Counted from the first letter of the stretch, positions 18,662 through 29,559 are shown. The stretch is DNA of 64,000 bases from Syntrophomonadaceae bacterium (GCA_012729505.1 JAAYDA010000048.1:1-64000); one strand, 5' to 3'. Translations and numbers: made by a program. The notes: generated by a model not told the origin, from the letters alone.

Positions 18662-19939
18662 TTATATGGCCATGTTTTGTTCCAGTCTTTTTACCCCTTC
18701 TTCCACCACCGGCAATACCTTACTCTCACCTATGCTGGCCACAGTAAACCCACCCTGTCCCAGGATGTCCCGGGCAAAATCCTGAACCATTTCGGGGGTA
18801 ACCTGGTAAACCTTATTAATTACCTCTTCCACAGGCACTAGCTTGCCATACAAAAGCTCTGATTTGCCTAACCGATTCATTCTGGTCATTACGCTCTCCA
18901 TCCCTAAAAAGAGACCGGCTTTGATCTGGTCCTGAGTGCGTTTAATCTCATCTGCAGTTACTTTTTCGGTAATAAAATGGTAAAGTCCGTCATTAAGCAG
19001 ATCAAAAACGCGTCCTACTTTGGATGGGCTCGTCCCTACATAGATAGCATAGGTTCCGGTTTCCTTATATGTTGAAGGGTATGAAAATACTGAGTATGCC
19101 AAGCCTTGTTCTTCACGGATAGTCTGGAACAAATGAGAGCTCATTCCCCCGCCGATAATGTTATTCATAACGTTTTGGACGTAGCGTCGTTGGTCAAAAT
19201 AGGAGATGCCGGGAACTCCCAAGCATATTTGCACCTGTTCGGTGTCTTTGGCAACTAATTTATGGTTCTGGACTGGGAAGGGGGCCGGAATTTCGGGAAT
19301 AGATTGAATACATTCGCTATAGCCTCGCAAATCGGCTATCTTTTCCAGTATCCGTTCTGTATTAACGTTGCCAACCACGGATACGACCATGTTGGAAGGA
19401 TGGTAATAGGAACGATAGTAGTCCTTTACCGTTCCGGCTGTAAATGACGACACTGTTTTTTCACTCCCCAGGATGGATGAACCCAAGGAATGCCCGGAAA
19501 ATATAGCTTGGGCAAAAAGATCATGAACCAAATCATCCGGGGTATCTTCATACATATTAATCTCTTCCAGTACTACTCCCTGTTCGTTCTCAACATCCTT
19601 TTGATTTATGGCTGAATCAAACAGCATATCAAACAAGACCTCTATAGCCAGTTCAATATTTTCATCCAATACCCGAGCATAAAAGCAGGTGTATTCTTTG
19701 GATGTATAGGCGTTGAGCTGTCCTCCCATCCCTTCAAATACTTCAGCGATTTGTCTGGCACTGCGGGAGCTGGTTCCTTTGAACAGCATGTGTTCAATAA
19801 AATGAGATATGCCCCCTAGTTCAGGTGGCTCGTGTTTGGAACCGGTTCTTATAAATACTCCAACTGCCGCCGACCTTACATAGGGCAGCTCTTCAATTAA
19901 CACCTTGGCACCGTTAATCGTTTCTTTTGTTACATTCAC
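18662..19939 (-). CDS. M16 family zinc peptidase (processing peptidase-like, YmxG/MlpA)
   Basis: HxxEH motif in GGISHFIEHMLFKGTSSRSA; two M16 domains. Confidence 0.92.
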   Translation of the reverse strand: MNVTKETINGAKVLIEELPYVRSAAVGVFIRTGSKHEPPELGGISHFIEHMLFKGTSSRSARQIAEVFEGMGGQLNAYTSKEYTCFYARVLDENIELAIEVLFDMLFDSAINQKDVENEQGVVLEEINMYEDTPDDLVHDLFAQAIFSGHSLGSSILGSEKTVSSFTAGTVKDYYRSYYHPSNMVVSVVGNVNTERILEKIADLRGYSECIQSIPEIPAPFPVQNHKLVAKDTEQVQICLGVPGISYFDQRRYVQNVMNNIIGGGMSSHLFQTIREEQGLAYSVFSYPSTYKETGTYAIYVGTSPSKVGRVFDLLNDGLYHFITEKVTADEIKRTQDQIKAGLFLGMESVMTRMNRLGKSELLYGKLVPVEEVINKVYQVTPEMVQDFARDILGQGGFTVASIGESKVLPVVEEGVKRLEQNMAI

Positions 19940-19995
19940 CTTTCTACCTCCATTATCGGTACGAAGTTCTGTTTATTTAATGATTATTCCTTTGT

Positions 19996-21153
19996 TTAAG
20001 TTGAATCTGCACCAAAGGAGTTGGTGTCGCTGACAATCCTAGGCTTCTTGAATAATCTCCATATCCCTGTTGGCCTTTTCTCAATAGTTGTTTTTACTGT
20101 TAATCCAACAATGTCAACCAATTCTCCTTTATAGTATACCTCTAAACTCCCAATTTTGTCTTCTTTCCTGATTGGAGCCTGGGGACGGTAGTTTAATGAT
20201 ATTCTTTTTTCCAGATGAACCATTCCCTCTTCAGAAACCCAGGCCCGCACATCACGCTCCGGATAAAGGCCGGCTTCCGGCCATTCACCTCCCTCAATTT
20301 TAATATTTTTAAATGTTTCGTTCCGACCCACCAGGATATCATGGGAAAAAGACCCGAAACCATAATTCAAAATGGAGGTAGTATCTCCATATCTATTCCC
20401 GGATTTTAAAACGACACTTATCAATTGGCGCTCTTCTCTGCTGGCCAGGGCCACCAGGCACTGGCCGGCAGCATTAGTGGTCCCGGTTTTTATTCCTTTT
20501 GCTCCGGGGTAGTAGGTCAGCATCCGGTTAGTATTGTTAATCTGTTTGCCCTGGGGATAACCGGGATGCTTGATGAGGGCAGAGGGCAAAGCTACTGTAG
20601 CGGCAAAAATCTGGTTTTGAAGAGCATAGCGGGAAATCATAAACAAGTCGTGGCAAGAACTGAGATGCCCCTCTGCGGGCAAGCCGTTACTGTTGAAAAA
20701 ACAGGTATCGACAGCCCCCAGAACGAAAGCTTTTTTATTCATAAGATAACAAAAAAGCGGCTCACTTCCGGCCACTCGCTCGGCCAGAACTACGGAGGCA
20801 TCGTTGGCGGAAGCCAGGAGAGCTGCAATAATCAGATCATGAACCGTCATTTCTTGTCCGGCCCGTACTCCAATAGCTGTTGCAGGGGTAGAGGCGGCGA
20901 TTTGACTGACCTGAGCTTGTTCATCAAGCTCCAGGTACTCCAGGGCCAGAATTGCAGTCATGATTTTGGTGGTACTGGCAGGTGGTCTGATCTCCCGATA
21001 ATTCTTACCATCCAAAAACTGTCCGCTTTTAAGATCATATAATCCCCATGCTCCGGCTCCTACATAAGGGGTTCCCTGGGCTGGTGCCACCACGGCCAGC
21101 AGACTCCATAAAATCAGCCCTGCCGTTATAAGCAATGGTGCTCTTTTCACCAC
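19996..21153 (-). CDS. D-alanyl-D-alanine carboxypeptidase (DacF/DacB type)
   Basis: PPASTTKIMTAILALE (SxxK), LLASANDASVVLAERVAG (SxN), KGIKTGTTNAAGQC (KTG). Confidence 0.92.
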   Translation of the reverse strand: MVKRAPLLITAGLILWSLLAVVAPAQGTPYVGAGAWGLYDLKSGQFLDGKNYREIRPPASTTKIMTAILALEYLELDEQAQVSQIAASTPATAIGVRAGQEMTVHDLIIAALLASANDASVVLAERVAGSEPLFCYLMNKKAFVLGAVDTCFFNSNGLPAEGHLSSCHDLFMISRYALQNQIFAATVALPSALIKHPGYPQGKQINNTNRMLTYYPGAKGIKTGTTNAAGQCLVALASREERQLISVVLKSGNRYGDTTSILNYGFGSFSHDILVGRNETFKNIKIEGGEWPEAGLYPERDVRAWVSEEGMVHLEKRISLNYRPQAPIRKEDKIGSLEVYYKGELVDIVGLTVKTTIEKRPTGIWRLFKKPRIVSDTNSFGADST

Positions 21154-21316
21154 ATCAACTCCCCAACAAGTTTTTATTCCGGCATGACTGCAAACTTCCT
21201 TCGGAAATATCAGGCGAAAATGGCATACAATACCATGTTTTTCACGGCCGGATAAGGACGGTAATGATTGCCGCCTGTGAAAGACAATACTATAGATTTA
21301 CTGCTCCGGCTGAAAA

Positions 21317-22048
21317 TTAATTAGACTTCTCTTCGGGCTGTATCAGTTGAGAAACAGGAACGATTTTATATCCGTCTGCCTTCAGCCGGGTTATTATTTC
21401 AGGCAAGGACTGAACGGTCGGATCGGTTGGATGCATCAAAATAATAGCGTCATTATGTATGCGTGGCACTACCCTCTTAACAATTGTGGCCACATCCGGC
21501 TTTTGCCAATCGATGGTATCAAGGCTCCACATGATCACCTGATACCCCAGGCGATCACACACCCCGCTTATCCGCGCATCAATTTCTCCATAAGCGGGGG
21601 CAAATAGCGTTGGTTTTTTGCCGCTTTCCTTGAGCAATATTTTTTCGGCCTGGATAATTTCCTGTTCAAGCTCTCCGTCCGACAGCTTTTTCAGATGACG
21701 GTGAGCCTGGCCGTGATTGCCGATATCATGCCCTCCTGTGGCAATAGACTTGACCAGCTCGGGATGAAGAGAAGCCCAGCGGCCGGTAATAAAAAAGGTG
21801 GCCTTAATATCGGATTCCTGAAGGATCTCTAAGAGGGATGGGACATATTCCTCTCCCCAATCAACATTAAATGTGAAAGAGACCATCTTTTTGTTGGTGG
21901 ACCCCTGGTAGTAGGGCCCGGCAACCTCAGCTGTTGAAGCGATATTGCACGCAATTACCAGAGCATAACCGATTCCCAGTGCCATTACTGTCAGAGAAAT
22001 CAAAAGGATCAGTTTAAGTCTGCGCTTCGACAAGTAGAATATTCGCAA
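21317..22048 (-). CDS. Polysaccharide deacetylase (PdaB/YlxY-like)
   Basis: VSFTFNVDWGEEYVPSLLEIL, HDIGNHGQAHRHLKKLSDGELEQEI, FAPAYGEID. Confidence 0.88.
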   Translation of the reverse strand: MRIFYLSKRRLKLILLISLTVMALGIGYALVIACNIASTAEVAGPYYQGSTNKKMVSFTFNVDWGEEYVPSLLEILQESDIKATFFITGRWASLHPELVKSIATGGHDIGNHGQAHRHLKKLSDGELEQEIIQAEKILLKESGKKPTLFAPAYGEIDARISGVCDRLGYQVIMWSLDTIDWQKPDVATIVKRVVPRIHNDAIILMHPTDPTVQSLPEIITRLKADGYKIVPVSQLIQPEEKSN

Positions 22049-22099
22049 AACCTCACCTGCTTTCCGGTTAGTTTTTTATAATCCGACCGGTGCTTCGAT

Positions 22100-22879
22100 T
22101 TATTGCTTTCCCATTATAGTCACTAAAATCTTCCCCCGATAAACACCGGATTTTATAATGACCGGGTAGGAAAAGTTATTCCTTAACCGCAAATCTTGAG
22201 CACCGTAGACAACGGTCGCATCTTTGCCTGCCTTAATATAAGGAACTTTGGTGCTGTGCTGATGTCGCTCGATAATTTCCAGTTCTGCTGCCTGAGCGGC
22301 ATTGTACAGGGTGGTTGAAACCTGACATACTCCACCTCCAAATCCTATGCCATCACCACCAATAACTGGTGCCGGACGATAGCCTCGTTCCGGAGTGCGT
22401 GGCCCGACCGTTTTATTAAAGGAAAAATCCCCCCCAGGCCAAATGATCTGATTATTAATACTTCGGGCAGCCAGTACAATATTTTCGTGCCTTTGCCAGG
22501 AACCATAGGACCAGGTATAGAATGATCCCATTTCTCTGGTGATAGGTATGAGCATATCGGAATTGTATCGAGCGGGAATCTCCATGGTAATCACTTTTAC
22601 AAGAGTATCAGGTGGCGCCCCAAAGATGGCCCGGGTGGTTGCTTCAACATTTACTTCGGTTCCGTTCATATCAGGAATTATCTGGCCGCTGTCTCTGTCA
22701 ATACTGGCATCACGCGGCATCCGCCGGTATTTGACCACTAGCTCATCTACCACCACTTCAACCTCACCGGGCATAAAACCGCCAATCTCATGGTCTTCAA
22801 TTGTTACCCCCGGCTTCACTCCATACATCTTCCGCTCAACTCGATCCACCCAGGTGGTATATAACGATGCTAAACACAA
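22100..22879 (-). CDS. VanW family protein
   Basis: WPGGDFSFNKTVGPRTPERGYRPAPVIGG...GGGVCQVSTTLYNAA. Confidence 0.88.
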   Translation of the reverse strand: MCLASLYTTWVDRVERKMYGVKPGVTIEDHEIGGFMPGEVEVVVDELVVKYRRMPRDASIDRDSGQIIPDMNGTEVNVEATTRAIFGAPPDTLVKVITMEIPARYNSDMLIPITREMGSFYTWSYGSWQRHENIVLAARSINNQIIWPGGDFSFNKTVGPRTPERGYRPAPVIGGDGIGFGGGVCQVSTTLYNAAQAAELEIIERHQHSTKVPYIKAGKDATVVYGAQDLRLRNNFSYPVIIKSGVYRGKILVTIMGKQ

Positions 22880-23000
22880 TAATCCTATTAAAAATATAGC
22901 CTGACTTTTTATGGTGATCTGTATTGTATTCCTTTCAAAATATGGCTTTCACCCCCCTCCCGTAGTGCTAATTTGTATTCACTCAATAAGTTTGATATTC

Positions 23001-23035
23001 AAAAAAATAAAAAAACCGAGCAACTCGGTTTTTCT
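23001..23035 (-). terminator. Rho-independent terminator after pnp
   Basis: Minus strand AACCGAG-TTG-CTCGGTT followed by TTTTTATTTTTTT. Confidence 0.88.
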
Positions 23036-23069
23036 AAAGGCCTGATTATTTTATTTGGCATCACATTTT

Positions 23070-25217
23070 TTATTCTTGATTTTCTCTTTTGCGAACGATA
23101 CCTGTGTTGCCAGGCCGCTGCATCTGTCTCATGGCTTCCTTGCGGGACAGGTTTACTCTGCCCTGAGAGTCTATTTCTGTTACCTTTACGACGATTTCGT
23201 CACCCACATCCACCACATCTTTAACTTTTGCGGTGCGGGTCTCAGCCAGCTGTGAAATGTGGACCATTCCTTCCTTGCCGGACAATCCCAGTACTCCAGG
23301 AATTATCTCCACAAATGCACCAAACTCCATAACTCTGACGACTCTTCCATTATAGATTTTACCTACTTCCACTTGCTCCAGGAGTCGTTCAATTATATCT
23401 TTGGCCTTTTCCGCCGCTTCTTGATCGGTGGCAGTAATAAAGAGGGAACCATCGTCTTCGATATCAATCTTGGCTCCGGTTTCGTCTACTATCTTGTGAA
23501 TGGTCTTGCCGCCGGCACCAATGACTTCTCTGATCCTGTCAGGATTAATATTCATTTTCAGCATCCGCGGTGCATAAGGTGACAATTGGGAGTTGGGCTG
23601 ACTAATGGTGGACATCATAATGTTCATTATATGCATCCGCCCTTCTCTGGCTTGCTCCAAAGCTTTCTCAAGAATGTCACGGGTAACACCGGCAATTTTG
23701 ATGTCCATTTGTAAAGCGGTTACACCTTTGGCGGTGCCGGCAACTTTGAAATCCATATCACCCAATGCGTCCTCAAGGCCCTGAATATCGCTTAAAATGG
23801 CAAAGCGATCATCTTCTTTAATCAACCCCATAGCTATGCCTGATACGGGTGCTTTAACAGGCACACCCGCATGCATTAATGAAAGGGTGCTTCCACATAC
23901 ACTGCCCATAGAGGTTGAGCCATTGGATTCCAACACTTCGGAAACAACCCTGATAGTATATGGAAACTCTTCTTGGGAAGGAATCATATGAAACAAAGCT
24001 TTTTCGGCCAGGGCGCCATGACCAATTTCTCTGCGTCCAGGTCCCCGCATAGGTCTGGTCTCTCCTACACTAAAAGGAGGGAAATTGTAGTGGTGTATAT
24101 AACGCTTGGACCGGACCGTACCCAGTCCATCCAGGATTTGTTCCTCACTGGCGGCGCCAAGAGTAGTAACAGACAATACCTGAGTCTGACCGCGAGTGAA
24201 CAGCCCGGAACCATGAGGCCTGGGCAGAATTCCCACTTCACAGGTAATCTTTCTTACCTCATTAACAGCACGGCCATCGGCTCGTTTACCTTCATTGAGG
24301 ATAAGATGACGAACCACCTCTTTTTCAATCCCGGACAGAATCGAAGCTATCTCTGCACCTTGTTCCGGATACTCTTCCGCGAAATGCTCCGCAGCCTCCT
24401 TCATAACTGCTTCAGTCTGTTCTTCCCGCTGCAGCTTATCAGTACACTGTACTGCCGCCAGGATTTTGTCGCGGGCATAAGCTCCGACTACTTCCTTCAA
24501 TGCCTGGTTGGTAACATACAAAGGAACTTCGGCCTTTTCCTGACCGATTTCCGCCACAATTTTTTCCTGGAAGGTTACAATTTCTTTGATAGCATCGTGG
24601 GCCAGGAAGATTGCGTCCAGCATGGTTGCTTCCGGAATCTCATTGGAGCTGGCCTCCACCATCATAATGGCATCACGAGTCCCGGCTACCACCAAATGCA
24701 TATCACTGGCCACATCTTGTTCTACAGTGGGATTGATTATTAACTCTCCGTCTACCATCCCTACAATAACGGCTGCCAAAGGACCGGCAAAAGGGATGTC
24801 CGATACGGACAAAGCAATTGAAGCGCCGATTATGGCGGTGACATCCGGGGGGTTGTCCTGCTCAATCGACAATACAGTAGCTACCACATGAACGTCATTG
24901 CGATAACCTGCAGGAAAAAGTGGCCTGATAGGACGGTCAATCAAGCGAGATGTCAAGGTTGCCGCTTCTGTGGGCCTTCCCTCTCTTTTAATGAATCCGC
25001 CGGGAATTTTGCCTGCCGCATACATACGTTCTTCATAATCACAGGTCAGTGGGAAAAAATCGATTCCCTCCCGGGGCTTTCTGGACATAGTAGCCGCTAC
25101 CAACACCGCCGTCTCTCCATAATATACCATGGCCGCTCCGTTGGCCTGTTTAGCTACCTTACCAATTTCGACCTTAAAAGGTCTTCCGGCTATTTCCGTT
25201 TCAAAAACATGTGTCAT
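23070..25217 (-). CDS. pnp: Polyribonucleotide nucleotidyltransferase
   Basis: 715 aa; [57 protein letters not shown] and S1 domains. Confidence 0.97.
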   Translation of the reverse strand: MTHVFETEIAGRPFKVEIGKVAKQANGAAMVYYGETAVLVAATMSRKPREGIDFFPLTCDYEERMYAAGKIPGGFIKREGRPTEAATLTSRLIDRPIRPLFPAGYRNDVHVVATVLSIEQDNPPDVTAIIGASIALSVSDIPFAGPLAAVIVGMVDGELIINPTVEQDVASDMHLVVAGTRDAIMMVEASSNEIPEATMLDAIFLAHDAIKEIVTFQEKIVAEIGQEKAEVPLYVTNQALKEVVGAYARDKILAAVQCTDKLQREEQTEAVMKEAAEHFAEEYPEQGAEIASILSGIEKEVVRHLILNEGKRADGRAVNEVRKITCEVGILPRPHGSGLFTRGQTQVLSVTTLGAASEEQILDGLGTVRSKRYIHHYNFPPFSVGETRPMRGPGRREIGHGALAEKALFHMIPSQEEFPYTIRVVSEVLESNGSTSMGSVCGSTLSLMHAGVPVKAPVSGIAMGLIKEDDRFAILSDIQGLEDALGDMDFKVAGTAKGVTALQMDIKIAGVTRDILEKALEQAREGRMHIMNIMMSTISQPNSQLSPYAPRMLKMNINPDRIREVIGAGGKTIHKIVDETGAKIDIEDDGSLFITATDQEAAEKAKDIIERLLEQVEVGKIYNGRVVRVMEFGAFVEIIPGVLGLSGKEGMVHISQLAETRTAKVKDVVDVGDEIVVKVTEIDSQGRVNLSRKEAMRQMQRPGNTGIVRKRENQE

Positions 25218-25319
25218 TTACGTCCCTCCTTGTTCTGGCATCTTCATTTGAAAAAACCCCGGTCATAGATGGACAGGGGCATTCCTAATCTACTTAAGGC
25301 TATTACATCCAACAGCCCG

Positions 25320-25347
25320 GGCCGGGAATAATGCATTATCCCCGGCC
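25320..25347 (-). promoter_or_regulatory. Long hairpin in the rpsO-pnp leader
   Basis: GGCCGGGGATAATGCATTATTCCCGGCC, near-perfect palindrome; a second CCGGCA...TGCCGG hairpin lies just upstream. Confidence 0.7.
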
Positions 25348-25431
25348 ACTCCTTCCCGGCAAAGAACTTTCTGCCGGCAAAACGGCTGTTTAGTCTTGTC
25401 ATAAGTTTTCACATTTTTTGCTCGCATTATA

Positions 25432-25455
25432 AAAGAGCGGGCATAGCCGCTCTTT
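25432..25455 (-). terminator. Hairpin overlapping the rpsO stop codon (terminator or processing site)
   Basis: AAAGAGCGG-CTATGC-CCGCTCTTT followed by TATAATG on the minus strand. Confidence 0.6.
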
Positions 25456-25723
25456 ATCTGCGCAAGCCTAGCCGCGTAACAATGGCTCGATAGCGCTCAA
25501 AGTCATTATCTTTCAGATAATCCAAAAGAGCACGCCTTTGTCCAACCATCTTTAACAAGCCTCTTCTGGAATGGTGGTCTTTTTTGTGGATCTTAAGGTG
25601 GTCATTCAGATAATTGATTCGATTGGTCAGCAGTGCTATTTGCACTTCCGGAGAACCGGTGTCTGATTCATGAATCTGAAAGTCCTTGATAAGATTCTGT
25701 TTTGTTTCTTGATCCAGAGCCAT
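25454..25723 (-). CDS. rpsO: 30S ribosomal protein S15
   Basis: [50 protein letters not shown]. Confidence 0.97.
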   Translation of the reverse strand: MALDQETKQNLIKDFQIHESDTGSPEVQIALLTNRINYLNDHLKIHKKDHHSRRGLLKMVGQRRALLDYLKDNDFERYRAIVTRLGLRR

Positions 25724-25795
25724 TCTTTCACCTCCTTTTAAAATAATCGCCTATGGCCAAGAGTTCGTCGGAGATTCGAAGCTCCTCGCCAAGGT

Positions 25796-26020
25796 TCATG
25801 ATTTGCCGATGACGGTGATTACTAATCTGCCATCATCTATATCCTTAACGACCAGATCGAAGACCTTGCCGCTTTGGGCCACAAAACCCCTGAACCGGGT
25901 AGCTATCGGTATTTGTCCGGGTATCTTGATACTGGCATGGTATAGGTCTTCATCCCCTATGCCGGTCTGCCGAAAATCCCTCAGTCTTTTACGGCTATGC
26001 TCAGTAATCAAGACCTTCAC
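25796..26020 (-). CDS. Small uncharacterised protein, possibly DUF4258/RelE-fold-like
   Basis: 74 aa MKVLITEHSRKRLRDFRQTGIGDEDLYHASIKIPGQIPIATRFRGFVAQSGKVFDLVVKDIDDGRLVITVIGKS; first ORF downstream of the 26263-26291 promoter. Confidence 0.65.
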   Translation of the reverse strand: MKVLITEHSRKRLRDFRQTGIGDEDLYHASIKIPGQIPIATRFRGFVAQSGKVFDLVVKDIDDGRLVITVIGKS

Positions 26021-26262
26021 TCATATCACCCAACTTTACGCGTCTTTTCTCAGAAAACTCCGTTGGAGATCCCGCAAGTTTCGTTTCATTGGGTTATATC
26101 ATTATTATAATCAATGGGTGAATAATTTAGCATCAGTGGCAGCATATCCCACATATTAAGCGAAACCGGCATGAAAAGCACATTATAATCTATATAATTA
26201 ATTATGTTTTTCACACCTGAAAAGTGCCTTTGATGATTATTTCCCTTTGTATACCAAAACTA

Positions 26263-26291
26263 ATTGTAGCACAGTAATTTTTTGATGTAAA
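26263..26291 (-). promoter_or_regulatory. Candidate sigma-A promoter for the 74-aa ORF-rpsO-pnp unit
   Basis: TTTACA (26291-26286), 17-nt spacer, TACAAT (26268-26263). Confidence 0.65.
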
Positions 26292-26365
26292 CTTAACTAA
26301 GCTTCGTCTTGCCGGACTTTCAGGTCATTAATCCGAATCAGGAATCCGCCCCCGGTTTGCACCTG

Positions 26366-27304
26366 CTATAGAATTGCCTGGATCTTTTTCAGTTCATTCA
26401 AAACCCGGTGGGCTTCCTCGATATCCAACCTGATTTGGGCTATTAGGCTTTCAATATCCGGGAACTTACGCTCATCACGCAATCTCTTTACAAGCATTAC
26501 TGTTATTTCCTGGCCATACAGCACCTTTGCAAAATCCAGAATATGTGCCTCGGCCAGAATCCGGTATTCTTCGTGGAAAGTAGGTTTGAATCCAATATTT
26601 ACTACGGCATCATAGAATTCACCGTCAACGATGGCCCGGGCCGCATAAACACCCCGGCCAGGCTGTGCCAGCTCCGGGTTCAGATCCAAATTAGCAGTAG
26701 GAAAGCCCAGGCCTCGTCCTTCACCATGCTGTACCTGGCCTTGCAGACGCGGCCATCGGCCGGTATACCTTTCTACCGCTTCCACATCCCCATCTTCCAG
26801 GCATTTTCTTACCAAAGTGCTGGATACTATCTGGTCGCCGACTTTTACCGGTGCAATTACTTCAACCTCAAATCCCTTTTGCTGCCCTAGCTCGGTTAGC
26901 AACTCAGCATTTCCCTGAGCGCCCCGGCCAAAGAAATAATTATATCCCACATAAACCCGGGAAGCACCCAAGGTTTCAACTAATATCTTATCTACGAAAA
27001 ACTCCGGTGTCCACGAAGCAATCTCGCGATTAAAAGGGCTCAAAAGCAAGTAGTCAAGCCCCATTCTTTCAAGGATTTCAGCCTTTTGTTCAATAGTAGT
27101 CAAAAGTTTGGGACTATTATTAGTCAATACCATGCGGGGATGTGGTTCAAATACCATTACCACCGAGCTCCCACCATCGTTAGCCATCCGGATCGCTTTG
27201 CCAATCAACTGTTGATGGCCTTTATGTACTCCGTCAAAATTGCCCAAGGCTACTATTACCGGTTTATTAGCTTTTAGTGCTTTTAAGTCAGTTACTATTT
27301 CCAT
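26366..27304 (-). CDS. ribF: Bifunctional riboflavin kinase/FAD synthetase
   Basis: ALGNFDGVHKGHQQLI, GEGRGLGFPTANLDL. Confidence 0.95.
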   Translation of the reverse strand: MEIVTDLKALKANKPVIVALGNFDGVHKGHQQLIGKAIRMANDGGSSVVMVFEPHPRMVLTNNSPKLLTTIEQKAEILERMGLDYLLLSPFNREIASWTPEFFVDKILVETLGASRVYVGYNYFFGRGAQGNAELLTELGQQKGFEVEVIAPVKVGDQIVSSTLVRKCLEDGDVEAVERYTGRWPRLQGQVQHGEGRGLGFPTANLDLNPELAQPGRGVYAARAIVDGEFYDAVVNIGFKPTFHEEYRILAEAHILDFAKVLYGQEITVMLVKRLRDERKFPDIESLIAQIRLDIEEAHRVLNELKKIQAIL

Positions 27305-28197
27305 TGCTGTTTATTATTCCCTCCAGTAAAAACTGTTTTCGGGCAAAGCACCCCATGCCCCTGTTCACCTTTTGCTATAGCCAGAAAATCACGCAATTCA
27401 TCGTACAATAAATAGTACTGATCATTTACTCCGGGCCAGGCCACCGCCTGTCCGTTCTTAATCTTCCAGGCTTGTACCTCATCAAGAAAAACCATGGTCA
27501 TATTACTGAGCGGAGCATCCATAGACATTGTTTGACCGACCAATGTTTCATAGTCAGTTAATTCATCAATATTCGCAGACTCGGCAAGAATAAATGGCCC
27601 GGACCTGGTTCGTATCAAATTGCTGAGGAAAGCACCACAACCCAGCTGTTGTCCAGCATCATGGCAGATTGTTCTGACGTAAGTCCCCGGAGAACATTCG
27701 ATTCGGAATCGTACTATTTGAACCTCTTCAGTGCTGATGACTTCAAGAATAGTCAGATCCGTTACCGTAATCAATCTGGGCTCCACTTTAACTTCCCGGC
27801 CCTCCCGGGCCAATTGATACAAACGCTTCCCTTTATAATGAACCGCCGAGTACATGGGAGGGATTTGTTCAATCACCCCCACAAATTTACTCATGGTCTT
27901 TTCAATTCTATCCTGAGCCATAATTTCATTGGAGACAGGAATGATATTCCCTGTTTTGTCCTGAGTATCAGAAACTCCTCCCAGTGTCATTTCGGCCTCA
28001 TAGGCTTTCCAATTATCTTCGATATATTGAATCAGACGTGTGGCTGAGCCTAAGGCTATTGGCAATACACCGCTGGCCATAGGATCCAAAGTGCCCAGGT
28101 GGCCAAGCTTAATCCCGGGAATGATCAATTTCAGCCGACGAATCACATCATAGGAAGTTATTCCCGAGGGTTTATTAATATTTAAAAAACCGTTCAC
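27295..28197 (-). CDS. truB: tRNA pseudouridine(55) synthase
   Basis: GFLNINKPSGITSYDVIRRL, GHLGTLDPMASGVLPIALGSATRLI. Confidence 0.95.
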   Translation of the reverse strand: MNGFLNINKPSGITSYDVIRRLKLIIPGIKLGHLGTLDPMASGVLPIALGSATRLIQYIEDNWKAYEAEMTLGGVSDTQDKTGNIIPVSNEIMAQDRIEKTMSKFVGVIEQIPPMYSAVHYKGKRLYQLAREGREVKVEPRLITVTDLTILEVISTEEVQIVRFRIECSPGTYVRTICHDAGQQLGCGAFLSNLIRTRSGPFILAESANIDELTDYETLVGQTMSMDAPLSNMTMVFLDEVQAWKIKNGQAVAWPGVNDQYYLLYDELRDFLAIAKGEQGHGVLCPKTVFTGGNNKQQWK

Positions 28198-29207
28198 GCC
28201 AATTCTTCCTTAACCTTCGAAATAACCAATTCTTTTACCGTGGGAAGATCACCTGATAACGATGCTCCGGCTGCTCGTATGTGTCCGCCCCCTCCCCAGT
28301 TCCTAGCAATGCGGTTCACATCCACCGCCCCTTTGGATCTGAAGCCTACTTTAACTGAACCCGGCTCAGTTTCCCTGAATAACATAGCTACTTCTACATC
28401 TTTAATACTACGTGCCAAATTGATTACTCCCTCAAAATGCAGATTTTCGGCACTTATTTCTAAAAGCTCCTGATAACCAAGCTCCATCCATGCCAGCCTT
28501 CCATCCGGAGAAGTATCCAAACTGGACAGGGCCATCTTAATAACCATTATTTCCTGACGAGTTTTAGACTCGTACAAATTAGTCCCAATATGGTTCAAAT
28601 CAATGCCCAGTTCCAAAAATTCAGCCGCCATCCGATGAGTCGACGGAGAAGTGCTGGCATATTGGAAACTACCGGTATCCATTACAACCCCACAATACAA
28701 CGAGGTAGCCATATCTTTAGTAATAGGCAGATTCAACTGCTTAAGGAGGCAATAAATTACTTCACAGGTAGAAGATGCTTTTTCATCAACCAGGTTAATA
28801 TGGCCGAACCTGGTATTGCTGATATGATGATCAATATTGACAGTAATACTGGCTTCCGGAAGTATGTTAAGAGTCCGTTCTCCGATTCTCTCCAAGTCAG
28901 CACAATCAAGATAAATCCGGGCATCAAAAATTCGGGGCAGCTCAGCCAGGGAACCAACCATTAATGAACCCGGCAGAAATTCGTACCGGGCCGGGAGTCC
29001 ATCTTCAACAAGAATAGATACCTTCTTCCCCATGCTTTTTAATACCAGCCCCATTGCCGTCACTGCACCTATACAATCACCGTCAGGAATTGCATGGCCA
29101 ACAATAGTCCATTCATCTCTCTGCGCCAGCACCCCAAAAAAATTATCCAATTCAGTCTTTATCAATGTGTCCGCTCCGATCATTAAGCTCATCAAGGATA
29201 GCGGCAA
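28194..29207 (-). CDS. nrnA: DHH/DHHA1 phosphoesterase (NrnA-type oligoribonuclease)
   Basis: IVGHAIPDGDCIGAVTAMG, NIDHHISNTRFG, GGGGHIRAAGASL. Start may be 29207, 29192 or 29183; overlaps the rbfA 3' end. Confidence 0.9.
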   Translation of the reverse strand: MPLSLMSLMIGADTLIKTELDNFFGVLAQRDEWTIVGHAIPDGDCIGAVTAMGLVLKSMGKKVSILVEDGLPARYEFLPGSLMVGSLAELPRIFDARIYLDCADLERIGERTLNILPEASITVNIDHHISNTRFGHINLVDEKASSTCEVIYCLLKQLNLPITKDMATSLYCGVVMDTGSFQYASTSPSTHRMAAEFLELGIDLNHIGTNLYESKTRQEIMVIKMALSSLDTSPDGRLAWMELGYQELLEISAENLHFEGVINLARSIKDVEVAMLFRETEPGSVKVGFRSKGAVDVNRIARNWGGGGHIRAAGASLSGDLPTVKELVISKVKEELA

Positions 29208-29517
29208 TCTTCATTCCATGCTCAATAGATTTATCCAAACGGAATGATATCTCCGGTACGTGTCTAAGTCTGATGCGGCTGGAAAGCTCCGCACGAATAA
29301 ATCCTCGTCCTTTCTCCAATGCTTGCATAGCTTGTTCCTGCTTCTGCTCATCCCCTAAGACACTGACCATTATTCGTGCCGATCCAAGATCATTGGACAC
29401 ATCAACTCTGGTAACCGATACCATATCCAGTCGGGGATCTTTAACCTGCTCGGACAGAATACCCGATATTTCTCTTCTGATTTCTTCAGACATTTTTTCC
29501 AGTCTTCGTCTGTTCAC
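29152..29517 (-). CDS. rbfA: Ribosome-binding factor A
   Basis: RLEKMSEEIRREISGILSEQVKDPRLDMVSVTRVDVSNDLGSARIMVSV. Confidence 0.95.
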   Translation of the reverse strand: MNRRRLEKMSEEIRREISGILSEQVKDPRLDMVSVTRVDVSNDLGSARIMVSVLGDEQKQEQAMQALEKGRGFIRAELSSRIRLRHVPEISFRLDKSIEHGMKIAAILDELNDRSGHIDKD

Positions 29518-29559
29518 CTATTCCACTCGCTTTCAGATATTCATGCGCAAATTTTCAGT

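Noticed and set aside
23973-24743. 256-aa plus-strand ORF antisense to pnp
   Set aside because: Complement of a highly conserved pnp coding region; no domain recognised.
29152-29207. Apparent overlap of rbfA and nrnA suggesting a frameshift or fusion
   Set aside because: Explained by start-site ambiguity of nrnA (starts at 29207, 29192 or 29183); both proteins are intact.
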